Below are positions 1-6,117 of a stretch of 10,861 nt of DNA, piece by piece. This DNA is from Palsa-1233 sp031367105 (lineage in GTDB: Bacteria; Gemmatimonadota; Gemmatimonadetes; Gemmatimonadales; GWC2-71-9). The stretch is taken from positions 1 to 10,861 of the forward strand of contig JANLPG010000096.1 in NCBI GenBank assembly GCA_031367105.1, written 5' to 3'. Within the stretch, counting starts at the first letter, position 1. Each line of letters starts with the position of its first letter. The notes under the pieces are model-generated. The model did no database searches. It saw only the letters and a list, made by a program, of their open reading frames with translations, and was not told where the DNA came from. A program made the position numbers and the translations under genes.

Positions 1-445
1 GCGAGATGTGAATCGCGGTCAGGTCGAGTGCGCCGTGCGTGAGTCCGGCACGGTGGAGTGAGGCAACGGCCCGGGTGATGTCGCGAAGGGCGAGGATGCC
101 GTGTCGCACGGTCAGGGCACCGCCGTCGGAAAGTCGTTGGATTCCCGTCGGTGCGCGCAACCACGGTTCGACCACCCAGGCGCGTCCATCGAGGTCACCG
201 GCGGCCACAGGGGTGCAGATGCCAGGGTGCGCCAAGGCCTTGAGTCGCACGACGCGATCACACACGGCCGCAGCCGTCGGCCCTTCCGGGGCCGCCGGAT
301 GCAACGTCACCAGCAACTCGGCACCGGCCTCGCGGCAGGTAGCAGCAAAAACGCGACGTCCTCCGAGCGAGAGGCGCTCTTCACCGAGGAGCGCCAGCGC
401 GCCGAGCGACAACTGCAGTCGGGGTCGGGTGGTATCGCTGCTCAT
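1..445 (-). CDS. Protein-kinase-like (pseudokinase) protein, C-terminus cut off by window edge
   Basis: Reading the minus strand from an ATG at 445 gives 148 open codons with no stop before the window edge. The part after residue ~60 resembles the N-lobe and hinge of a bacterial Ser/Thr kinase: LKALAHPGICTPVAAGDL resembles the common 'LakLsHPnIvpvyd.G' stretch, and a helix with LHRAGLTHGALDLTAIHI (residues ~130-147) sits where the catalytic loop HRDLKPxNI belongs. In that loop the catalytic Asp is Ala139, the following Lys is Asp141 and the Asn is Ala144. The usual beta-3 lysine appears replaced in LLVTLHP, and no clear glycine-rich loop is seen. Family knowledge says such a protein should not phosphorylate, so a scaffold or ligand-sensing role is inferred. 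The start overlaps the stop of the upstream DUF2269 gene (ATGA), implying translational coupling. The C-terminal half is unseen, so added domains or transmembrane segments cannot be excluded. An unrelated protein with a chance resemblance is possible but less likely. Confidence 0.6.
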   Translation of the reverse strand, partial: MSSDTTRPRLQLSLGALALLGEERLSLGGRRVFAATCREAGAELLVTLHPAAPEGPTAAAVCDRVVRLKALAHPGICTPVAAGDLDGRAWVVEPWLRAPTGIQRLSDGGALTVRHGILALRDITRAVASLHRAGLTHGALDLTAIHIS

Positions 446-897
446 ATCGGCTTCGTGACCATTATCCAGAGTCCCCAGTACAACGCTGCGGTTGCCATCC
501 ATCCCACCAGATTCCAGCGACGAAACAGCCGTCCGAATCGAATCTCGTCCGCCGGATCACACTGCTCCATCCGCCACTGATCTGGCAGCAGCGCCACCAG
601 CCAGATCGCAGTGGTCGCGCCGAAGGCCAGAATGCCTCGCCACAGCCAGGAGGTCTCGCGCCATGGCACCGCGCCGAGGCGAATCATCTGGATCCCGGCA
701 ATCACCATCAGGGCCCCGCCACCGAGGGTGAACCAGAGATCGGTCCAGAGAATCCCCCGGGCGATCTGCCGGAACGGGACCTCGGATCGATTGCGCCAGA
801 GCAGCGCCGCCCAGACCCCGGTGACCGTGACGTTGCCGAGCATCAGGACCGCCCCGGCCAGATGCAGCACCTTCCAGACGAGGTAGGCGTGGCTCAT
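442..897 (-). CDS. DUF2269-like integral membrane protein
   Basis: A 151-residue protein with four predicted membrane helices, at about residues 5-34, 49-73, 82-104 and 128-147. The N-terminus (VWKVLHLAGAVLMLGNVTVTG) matches the usual opening of DUF2269-type membrane proteins, with a histidine (His12) and small residues in helix 1. The remaining helices are rich in Trp. Function is unknown for this family and no catalytic motif is visible. The ATG at 897 is the first start after the intergenic gap. It has only a weak purine stretch (GGGTTCCCGGA) upstream. The stop overlaps the start of the kinase-like gene by 4 bases, so the two probably form one transcript and may act together at the membrane. 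Confident as a real gene, moderately confident of the family. Confidence 0.8.
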   Translation of the reverse strand: MSHAYLVWKVLHLAGAVLMLGNVTVTGVWAALLWRNRSEVPFRQIARGILWTDLWFTLGGGALMVIAGIQMIRLGAVPWRETSWLWRGILAFGATTAIWLVALLPDQWRMEQCDPADEIRFGRLFRRWNLVGWMATAALYWGLWIMVTKPI

Positions 898-951
898 TCC
901 GGGAACCCAAACGCACCGGTCGTGCCACGATCCGGCCGAACGACCGAAGCG

Positions 952-974
952 GGCAAAACTTGCCTGGGCCAGGC
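952..974. repeat. Two adjacent small inverted repeats downstream of the candidate promoter
   Basis: GGCAA-AAC-TTGCC (952-964) is followed by the perfect dyad GCCTGG-G-CCAGGC (962-974), the two sharing three bases. They sit at or just after the expected transcription start of the DUF2269 transcript. They could be a repressor site or alternative leader hairpins. No U-run follows on either strand, so a classical terminator is not supported. Apart from these and the AT-rich block, nothing else was recognised in 898-1053, and no intrinsic terminator for the carotenoid operon is visible there. Confidence 0.35.
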
Positions 975-976
975 GT

Positions 977-1005
977 ATTCTTTATAAGTACTTACTACAC
1001 AACAA
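977..1005 (-). promoter_or_regulatory. Candidate promoter for the DUF2269/kinase-like pair
   Basis: This is the only strongly AT-rich stretch in the 156-base gap. On the minus strand TTGTTG (1000-1005) is followed after 17 bases by AAGAAT (977-982), with an overlapping TATAAA at 981-986. The matches to the sigma-70 consensus are modest. A perfect 10-base palindrome TAAGTACTTA lies in the spacer at 985-994. The position, about 80 bases upstream of the DUF2269 start, fits a promoter. Inferred from sequence only. Confidence 0.35.
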
Positions 1006-1053
1006 CTTAGCCGAAGCCGTACCGGTTTGGTCGCACCCCCGGGCGTGTCGTGA

Positions 1054-1836
1054 CTAGCCATTACGGTGGTTGAACTCCTTCAGGAGGCCCAAACGGTGGC
1101 GGAAGGCATCGACCCGGTTGTTGATCGAAGGGGGACCGGCGATCAGCGTGGCGTACCCTTCGAGCGTCTCCGACCGCAGCGCTCGATCAAGGGAGGCGAG
1201 GGTGCCCTGGATCATCGTCTCGAATCGTGCCGTCACGGCACCAGGATCGGGCCGCGCCCCCGGCTCGACCAGCCAGGGGTTGCCCAGCAGCGCAAGACAC
1301 TCCGGCCGCTGCTCGCTGAGGAAGGGATAGCGCAACGCGCAGGGCACCACCCGCAGCGGGGCGCCGTGCCGCAGGGTCATCCATTCGGCTCCGCGCTCGA
1401 ACCGCGCCGGTGTCTCGTTCGCTGGACGACGCATCCCCTGCGGGAAGATCCACATCAGCGCATCTGGAGTCAGCGCGGCCGTGGCCGTGGCCAGATCGCG
1501 CATCGCCTGCATCGGGCGGCGGCGCTCGAGCGGCAGGGCGCCGATCCAGCGAAACCCGCGGTAGCGATCGAGATTTTGCTGTTCCATCAGGATGAAGAAG
1601 TGCCGCTGCATCGCACGAGTGAGTTCGTGCGCGATGAAGCCATCCCACCAGTTGCTGTGATTCGCGATGACCAGCGTGGCGATGCCGGGATCCCAATGCT
1701 GCCAGTCACTTTCCGACCTCCAGCGCACCGATGCGAAGCTCTTCCGTGCCAGGCCGCTGACATAGTGCGAAAAGGCCCAGGCCGCGAGGGGCCTGGGCGG
1801 CGGTGGACGAGACGGCAGCGCGCTCCGATCGGTCAC
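1054..1836 (-). CDS. PlsC-like acyltransferase, last gene of the carotenoid operon
   Basis: A 260-residue protein of the lysophospholipid acyltransferase (PlsC/LPLAT) superfamily. Motif I is HSNWWD (His60 to Asp65, the HX4D catalytic pair). Motif III is FPQG (131-134) where most members have FPEG, and a later PLRVVPCALRY segment (160-170) fits the acceptor-side beta strand. There is no obvious long membrane helix, so peripheral membrane attachment is likely. The start is a GTG at 1836 overlapping the crtB stop as GTGA, so translation is coupled to crtB. Acyltransferases of this sort recur in carotenoid clusters, where acylation of a hydroxylated or glycosylated carotenoid is suggested; here that is inference from position. 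The alternative is ordinary phosphatidic acid synthesis. Size is normal for the family and all motifs are intact apart from the E-to-Q variant. Confidence 0.82.
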   Translation of the reverse strand: MTDRSALPSRPPPPRPLAAWAFSHYVSGLARKSFASVRWRSESDWQHWDPGIATLVIANHSNWWDGFIAHELTRAMQRHFFILMEQQNLDRYRGFRWIGALPLERRRPMQAMRDLATATAALTPDALMWIFPQGMRRPANETPARFERGAEWMTLRHGAPLRVVPCALRYPFLSEQRPECLALLGNPWLVEPGARPDPGAVTARFETMIQGTLASLDRALRSETLEGYATLIAGPPSINNRVDAFRHRLGLLKEFNHRNG

Positions 1837-2723
1837 GCCGACTGCTCGCTCGGGAACGGCGCCATCAGTCGACGCTCGAACCAGAGGGCGCGAGCGAGGA
1901 TGGCCAGTTTGCGCGCCCGGCTAGTGTAGGCGCGACGCGCGAAGACATCGTAGCCGTACGCTTCGATCACGTCGAGAATGCCGGCGTAGCTCTGCTGCAG
2001 CAGGCGCACGGTGAGGGCGGAGCCATCCCGCGGAAAGAGTCCGACGACGCAATCGGCCGCCACGAATCCGCGCCGCGCGCGCGCGACCTGAAACTCGAGC
2101 AGTTCCCGCACCGCGTGGGTGACTACTCGGCGCGCGAGATCGGCGCGGGTGAGCCCGAAGCGTGCCAGCTCTTCGCGCGGAAGGTAGACGCGATCGCGGT
2201 CGAGATCCTCCCCGATGTCGCGGATGATGTTGGTGAGCTGCATCGCGATACCGAGGCCGATGCCGGGTTCCTGAAAGCGTTGGCGCGGTGCACCGAGCAC
2301 CGGCCCGAGCATCAGTCCGACACCGCCCGCGACCAGTCCGCAGTACCGATGCAGCGACGGATAATCCTGGAATTCGACCGGCTCCAGGTCGATCGCCACG
2401 CCGATCAGCAGGTCGGTGTGCGGTTCGAGCGGATTGGCGAAGCGTTGCTGGGTGTCGTGCAGCGCGAGCCAACGCACGCCGGACGGGGTCGTCCCGGCAT
2501 GCAACGCCCGCACCGTGGCGTCGAGCTCCGCCAGTTCGTCCCGAACGGAGGCGATGCTCCGGCTCCCCCGCTCGTCGACCAGGTTGTCGGCGTGGCGGCA
2601 GAAGTCGTAGAGCGCGAAGACCGCGCGCCGTTTCGGGGCAGGCAGGAAGCGGGAGGCGAAGTAGAACGACTTCGCCCAGTGGGCCGTTACGGCCTCGGCG
2701 CTGGAGTAGCTCCGGTCAAGCAT
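1833..2723 (-). CDS. crtB: Phytoene synthase
   Basis: A 296-residue squalene/phytoene synthase that condenses two geranylgeranyl diphosphates to phytoene, the first committed step of C40 carotenoid synthesis. The two Mg-diphosphate-binding aspartate motifs are present: DNLVD at 46-50 within YDFCRHADNLVDE, and DIGED at 169-173 within QLTNIIRDIGEDLDRDRVYLP. The latter is the classic family signature. An early SFYFASRFLP segment (19-28) also matches the family. I chose the ATG at 2723 because it lies 2 bases after the crtI stop and gives the usual N-terminus and length. The frame stays open further upstream to 3005, but that extra sequence is antisense-of-codon noise overlapping crtI. The stop overlaps the acyltransferase GTG start. 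A squalene synthase-like role (HpnC/HpnD) is the main alternative; adjacency to crtI argues for phytoene. Confidence 0.93.
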   Translation of the reverse strand: MLDRSYSSAEAVTAHWAKSFYFASRFLPAPKRRAVFALYDFCRHADNLVDERGSRSIASVRDELAELDATVRALHAGTTPSGVRWLALHDTQQRFANPLEPHTDLLIGVAIDLEPVEFQDYPSLHRYCGLVAGGVGLMLGPVLGAPRQRFQEPGIGLGIAMQLTNIIRDIGEDLDRDRVYLPREELARFGLTRADLARRVVTHAVRELLEFQVARARRGFVAADCVVGLFPRDGSALTVRLLQQSYAGILDVIEAYGYDVFARRAYTSRARKLAILARALWFERRLMAPFPSEQSA

Positions 2724-2725
2724 CC

Positions 2726-4234
2726 TCAGGCATACACCGGAACCCCGGCGGTGATCCGGTCGACCACACATTTGGCCGAGATCAGGGCCATCGGGAGGCC
2801 ACACCCGGGATGGGTGCTCTGCCCCACGAAATAGAGGTTCCGGTAGCGGGCGTGCTGATTCTGCGGCCGGAACGCACCGATCTGGAGCAGGTTGTGGGCG
2901 AGCCCGAAGGCCTCCCCCCGCAAGTTCCCGAAATTGGCCGTGAAGTCGGCCGGTGTGACCAGCCGCCTGGTCACGATCGCCTCGCGCAGTCCCGGCAACG
3001 CCCACCGCTCCAGCTTTTCCAGCATCCGCTCCTCGACCCTCGGACCCTCGACGCTCCAGTCGATCCGTTGCTCAGGATCAGGATGCTGACTGGGTGCCAG
3101 CACCAGCACGAAGAGGTTCTCGCAACCGGGAGGCGCCTGGCTCTTGTCGGTCCGCGTGGTGGCAACGACGTAGTACGGCGTGTCCTCCGGCATCGTGTGC
3201 GCCTCGAACAGTTGCCGGCATGCCTCGCGCATATCATCGGCCACCACGAAGTTGTGGTGCTGGAGTTCGGGGTACTCGCGATTCACACCGAGGTACATCA
3301 GCACGACCGAACAGGAGAAGCGCTTCTTCTCGATGTTGGGCAACGGCTCTCCGAGCAGACGCTCGTACGCGTACGGCAGGTCGGCATTCACCAGCACGAC
3401 GTCGCCCTCCACCCGGCTGCCATCCTCGAGGATTGCCGCGGCAATCACGTCATCGCGCTTCTCGAGCGACGCCACCCTGGCGCCGTACTGGTAGGCCACG
3501 CCGAGTTCCCGGCCGACGCGCTCGAGCGCGAGGGGGATCTGGTGCATCCCACCCATCGGATAGAAGATCCCGCCGCCGAGTTCGGTGTAGGGGAGCAAGG
3601 CATAGATCGCGAGGGCATCGTACGGCGACAGCCCGAGATACAGCGCCTGGAACGAGAGCGCTTGCTGCAGTCGTTCATCGTGGACGTACTTGCCGATCAG
3701 CTTCTGGAGATCACCGAGTGCGCCGAGATTCGCGAGCGATCCCAGGGAGCCGGGACGCAGCATGTCGAGCGGACTGGTCATGTTGCGGGAGATGAACTCG
3801 AGACCGGAGTCGTAGAGCCGCTTCGTGCGCGCGAGATACTCCAGCACGCGCGGCCCGCACCCCGGCTCGAACGCCTCCATCTGTTCCAGCAGCCGGTTCA
3901 GCTGCGTCGTCATCTCGAGGATGGAGCCGTCGGGGAAGTGCACGTTGTAGTTGGGGACGACCTGAACCAGATCGAGGTAGTCCTCGAGTTTCCGGTCCAC
4001 AAGGGCGAACAGCTTCTGCCAGTACTCAAGCATCAGCAGCAGAGACGGGCCGGTGTCGAACGTGAATCCTTCCGACTCCCAGCGTCCATTGCGCCCGCCC
4101 GGAATGGCGTGCCGCTCGAGCACCGTGACCTGGTAGCCCGCGTGGGCGAGCCGCACGGCAGCGGCAAGACCGCCGATGCCGGCACCGATGATCACGGCGC
4201 GGCGAGCGTCGGTGGGGGGTGCAACGATTGTCAT
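2726..4234 (-). CDS. crtI: Phytoene desaturase (CrtI-type, FAD-dependent)
   Basis: A 502-residue flavoprotein of the bacterial/fungal CrtI family, which introduces double bonds into phytoene, usually to lycopene. The N-terminal dinucleotide-binding motif is VIIGAGIGGLAAAVRLA (GxGxxG at 17-22), followed by an acidic strand end (VLERH) and the FAD-contacting GGRNGRWESEGFTFDTGPS. The C-terminus carries the CrtI signature YFVGQSTHPGCGLPM (468-482) and an SAKCV helix. The ATG at 4234 is chosen because it opens directly onto the Rossmann fold, 4 bases after the stop of the upstream regulator. Open frame exists to 4351 but lies inside that gene. No Shine-Dalgarno is obvious, so coupling to the upstream gene is likely. 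The number of desaturation steps, or a CrtN/CrtO-like substrate, cannot be read from sequence, but crtB next door favours phytoene. No frameshift or missing motif. Confidence 0.93.
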   Translation of the reverse strand: MTIVAPPTDARRAVIIGAGIGGLAAAVRLAHAGYQVTVLERHAIPGGRNGRWESEGFTFDTGPSLLLMLEYWQKLFALVDRKLEDYLDLVQVVPNYNVHFPDGSILEMTTQLNRLLEQMEAFEPGCGPRVLEYLARTKRLYDSGLEFISRNMTSPLDMLRPGSLGSLANLGALGDLQKLIGKYVHDERLQQALSFQALYLGLSPYDALAIYALLPYTELGGGIFYPMGGMHQIPLALERVGRELGVAYQYGARVASLEKRDDVIAAAILEDGSRVEGDVVLVNADLPYAYERLLGEPLPNIEKKRFSCSVVLMYLGVNREYPELQHHNFVVADDMREACRQLFEAHTMPEDTPYYVVATTRTDKSQAPPGCENLFVLVLAPSQHPDPEQRIDWSVEGPRVEERMLEKLERWALPGLREAIVTRRLVTPADFTANFGNLRGEAFGLAHNLLQIGAFRPQNQHARYRNLYFVGQSTHPGCGLPMALISAKCVVDRITAGVPVYA

Positions 4235-4238
4235 AGTA

Positions 4239-5123
4239 TCAGCTGGCGGTCGTGGGAAGGGCCGACTCGATGATCCCGAAGCCTTCGAGTCCGAGACGGA
4301 AACCGGCAGCCCGAAGCGCGGTTTCCTCCCCGGTGGTGCCGGAGCCGCCAATGGTCGCGAAAACGCCTTCGGGGAGCCTGGCTGGGAGCACGAGCAACCG
4401 ATTCAGGGACGCGCGGCAGATCCCGGGATCGCTGACCGTCAGCACCACCCCGGCCGGTCGGAGTTGCCAGGCGGCGTGGATGATGTCGTCGAGCGGAAGG
4501 TCGGCACCGAGATAGTGGACTCGCCACCCGGCGTTCTGGACCCGGGTGAGGGTGGCCAGGAAACCCCACTCGTGCCGCTCCCCGGGCAGGCCAGCGCAGA
4601 CCACCGTCGGTCCGCTGACCGCCTGCACCAGCAGGCCGTTCTTGAGGGCGCGTACCACGACCTCGCTGGCGAAGTGCTCGGCGGAGACCGGAATCTCCCC
4701 GACCGACCAGAGGTCGCCGATCAGGGTGGCGAGGGGGAGCACGATTTCGCGGGCGAAGCCAGCCAAGCCGAGCAGCGCCACCTGCTGTGCGACCAGCCCT
4801 TCGAGTCGCTCGCGGTCGAGCGCGCGAATGGCGTCGAGGATCTCACCGCGCGGGGTACCATCGGAGACGCGTTGACTCGCCGCAGCGATGATGTCGGCGG
4901 GCTCCATCGCGGCGAGCACACCGATGCGCGCCCCGGCGGCCACCAGCCGGGAAAATGCGCGGAGCAGCGCGACCTGTTCGGCGGTGTACGCCCGATAGCC
5001 ATTGGCCTGACGTGCGGGTCGCACCGCATCGTAGCGTCGCTCCCAGGCGCGCAACCGTGCCGGCGTCAGGCCGGTCAAGGCAGCGGTCTCGTGGATCTCA
5101 TAGCTGCGGCTGGCGCTGGTCAC
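4239..5123 (-). CDS. carH: CarH-type MerR regulator, B12-dependent light sensor
   Basis: A 294-residue repressor-type regulator. Residues ~7-75 are a MerR winged-helix DNA-binding domain (EIHETAALTGLTPARLRAWERRY, then NGYRAYTAEQVALL). Residues ~95-165 form the helical bundle that caps cobalamin and contain the CarH hallmark W-x9-EH exactly: Trp139 ... Glu149 His150. Residues ~172-290 are the Rossmann B12-binding domain with ExHxxG (E182-R-H184-E-W-G187), where His184 is the lower cobalt ligand. In Thermus CarH, adenosylcobalamin drives a DNA-binding tetramer in the dark and green/blue light breaks it up, turning on carotenoid genes. The same role is inferred here because this is the first gene of the crt operon. 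The GTG start at 5123 has GGAG 4 bases upstream and an in-frame stop follows not far upstream. Ser140 replaces the histidine that follows the Trp in Thermus CarH. No residue is missing for adenosylcobalamin binding. Confidence 0.88.
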   Translation of the reverse strand: MTSASRSYEIHETAALTGLTPARLRAWERRYDAVRPARQANGYRAYTAEQVALLRAFSRLVAAGARIGVLAAMEPADIIAAASQRVSDGTPRGEILDAIRALDRERLEGLVAQQVALLGLAGFAREIVLPLATLIGDLWSVGEIPVSAEHFASEVVVRALKNGLLVQAVSGPTVVCAGLPGERHEWGFLATLTRVQNAGWRVHYLGADLPLDDIIHAAWQLRPAGVVLTVSDPGICRASLNRLLVLPARLPEGVFATIGGSGTTGEETALRAAGFRLGLEGFGIIESALPTTAS

Positions 5124-5270
5124 GGGACTCCGGTGGCTGATCGGAACGGCTCTCCGCCATCATACCGGCGGAACGGTTCAGGGTTCCACCGATCGAGGCG
5201 GCCGCGGCGTCAACAGTGGAAAGCGGTGGAGCGCTCTTGGTGGAGAGGGGGACTCTGCCAACAACGCGTT

Positions 5271-5290
5271 TGTCATCGCCTGCGATGTCA
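5271..5290. promoter_or_regulatory. Imperfect dyad upstream of carH, possible operator
   Basis: TGTCATCGC-CT-GCGATGTCA has 9-base arms matching at eight positions, with a perfect CATCGC/GCGATG core. A third GCGATGT copy lies at 5314-5320 and a smaller dyad GCGCA-AG-TGCGC at 5295-5306. The site is ~150 bases upstream of carH and just downstream of the toxin stop. I found no TACA/TGTA elements of the kind reported for CarH operators in 5124-5333, and no run of T for a terminator. A TTGACG at 5208-5213 (minus strand) could be a -35 but lacks a good -10. The rest of this 210-base gap shows nothing recognisable. Confidence 0.35.
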
Positions 5291-5333
5291 CAAGGCGCAA
5301 GTGCGCATCCAAGGCGATGTTCGGACTCTGTCG

Positions 5334-5804
5334 CTACCGCCGCACGTCGCACATCGGCGTCACTCGCTCCTTCCGGCCGAATTCCAGGATGGCACGATCG
5401 GCAGTGAGCAGCGTCAGCTGTCTGAGCTTGGCAGTTGCGACAATCCACCGATCGGCGGGATCGCCGTGCATCTCGCCAAGCCGGGCCCCCAGCACCAGGG
5501 CGGAACGGTCGAGCGGGAGAAAGCTGATTCCCGGTGCCCGCCCCGCCTGTTCCAGCCACGCATCGACCGGCAGCGACAAGGAGAGGCGACCGGTCGCAAC
5601 CTTGGTGGCGACTTCCCACGCCGAGATATCGCTCACATACAAGGTTCCGCTGCCAGCCGCCCGATCGAGCAGTCCTGCCACACTTCGATGCATCCGCCCC
5701 ATATCTCCAACCAGCATCCAGAACCAGACGTGGGTATCGAGCAGCAGCGGCCCGGCAAAGTCTGGCTGCTCCCGCATACGCCACACCTGGTGACTCGCGG
5801 TCAT
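5334..5804 (-). CDS. PIN-domain ribonuclease toxin, VapC-like
   Basis: A 156-residue PIN-domain protein, the RNase toxin of a type II toxin-antitoxin pair. The acidic active-site residues are visible: Asp23 in LLLDTHVWFW, Glu64 in ISAWEVATK, Asp118 in GDPADRWIVATA, and Asp136 in LLTADRAI. The TLYVSDISAWE and LPLDRSA segments match the VapC subfamily that pairs with Phd-like antitoxins. The target (tRNA, rRNA or mRNA) cannot be told. The ATG at 5804 overlaps the antitoxin stop as ATGA. A second ATG at 5777 (residue 10) has a better-placed AGGTG and would give a 147-residue form, nearer to usual VapC size; both keep the whole fold. The stop TAG at 5334 lies 210 bases ahead of carH on the same strand. 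All catalytic residues are intact, so the toxin is probably functional. Confidence 0.87.
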   Translation of the reverse strand: MTASHQVWRMREQPDFAGPLLLDTHVWFWMLVGDMGRMHRSVAGLLDRAAGSGTLYVSDISAWEVATKVATGRLSLSLPVDAWLEQAGRAPGISFLPLDRSALVLGARLGEMHGDPADRWIVATAKLRQLTLLTADRAILEFGRKERVTPMCDVRR

Positions 5805-6064
5805 ACCTCGTCGAGAGGATCGGCACCCTCTCCCCATGTGGCCGGATCTGGCGCCACCAGGTCGCCGTGTTCAATGGCGGTACCGCGAAGGAAGCCGATA
5901 GGGCTGGCGTCAGTGTCACCGCTCGGGACCAGCTCGGCGACCGGCACACCGCGCTTGGTGACGACGTAGCGGGTGCGGCGGGTGGCCACGTCGTCCATCA
6001 GCTCCAGGCAGCGAGCCTTGAACTCGGTGGCCGAGAGCCGGATCGGTGAGGTCGGCGGTGGCAT
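5801..6064 (-). CDS. Phd/YefM-family antitoxin
   Basis: An 87-residue protein. Its N-terminal half has the Phd/YefM DNA-binding and dimer fold pattern: IRLSATEFKARCLELMDDV (helix 1) then RYVVTKRGVPVAELVP (two strands), about residues 8-47. The C-terminal tail (residues ~50-87, acidic with a lone Trp) is the expected flexible toxin-wrapping segment. It neutralises the PIN toxin encoded next and represses their shared promoter. The ATG at 6064 is preceded by TTGGAG at a 6-7 base distance, a proper ribosome-binding site, better than that of the toxin, as expected when antitoxin must be in excess. The gene stop overlaps the toxin start. Three ACTGGTCA repeats in its promoter are the likely binding sites. 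Confidence 0.85.
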   Translation of the reverse strand: MPPPTSPIRLSATEFKARCLELMDDVATRRTRYVVTKRGVPVAELVPSGDTDASPIGFLRGTAIEHGDLVAPDPATWGEGADPLDEV

Positions 6065-6083
6065 GACTGCTCCAATGACGATG

Positions 6084-6117
6084 ACTGGTCAGAAGATACT
6101 GGTCAGATCACTGGTCA
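6084..6117. repeat. Three ACTGGTCA direct repeats, likely antitoxin operator
   Basis: Perfect copies lie at 6084-6091, 6098-6105 and 6110-6117, spaced 14 and 12 bases start to start. Copy 1 also forms the near-palindrome TGAC-TG-GTCA (6082-6091). An inverted partial copy CCAGTCA is at 6132-6138. The copies sit at the predicted start site, in the spacer next to the -10, and against the -35 of the antitoxin promoter, an arrangement that fits cooperative autorepression by a Phd-type antitoxin. Confidence 0.65.

Noticed and set aside
39..580. Plus-strand open frames at the left edge
   Set aside because: The minus-strand frame from 445 gives a kinase-like protein with an ATGA overlap to its neighbour, which explains the region better.
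2724..3005. N-terminal extension of crtB into crtI
   Set aside because: The conserved phytoene synthase sequence begins at the ATG at 2723, next to the crtI stop; the upstream part lacks similarity.
2288..4273. 661-codon open frame on the plus strand opposite crtI and crtB
   Set aside because: It is Arg/Pro/His-rich with no recognisable domain and lies fully antisense to two clear enzymes; this is the usual high-GC shadow.
5295..5306. GCGCA-AG-TGCGC as an intrinsic terminator of the toxin-antitoxin transcript
   Set aside because: Short stem and no T-run after it on the minus strand.
5634..5645. CATACAAGG inside the toxin gene as a possible CarH-like half-site
   Set aside because: Single copy, no direct repeat partner, and about 500 bases from carH.
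5098..5949. 283-codon minus-strand frame spanning the toxin gene and the gap to carH
   Set aside because: Overlaps the PIN toxin in another frame, lacks a domain, and its only use would be to fill the carH promoter region.
4176..5969. 597-codon open frame on the plus strand opposite the regulator and toxin genes
   Set aside because: No domain, low-complexity composition, antisense to genes with intact motifs.
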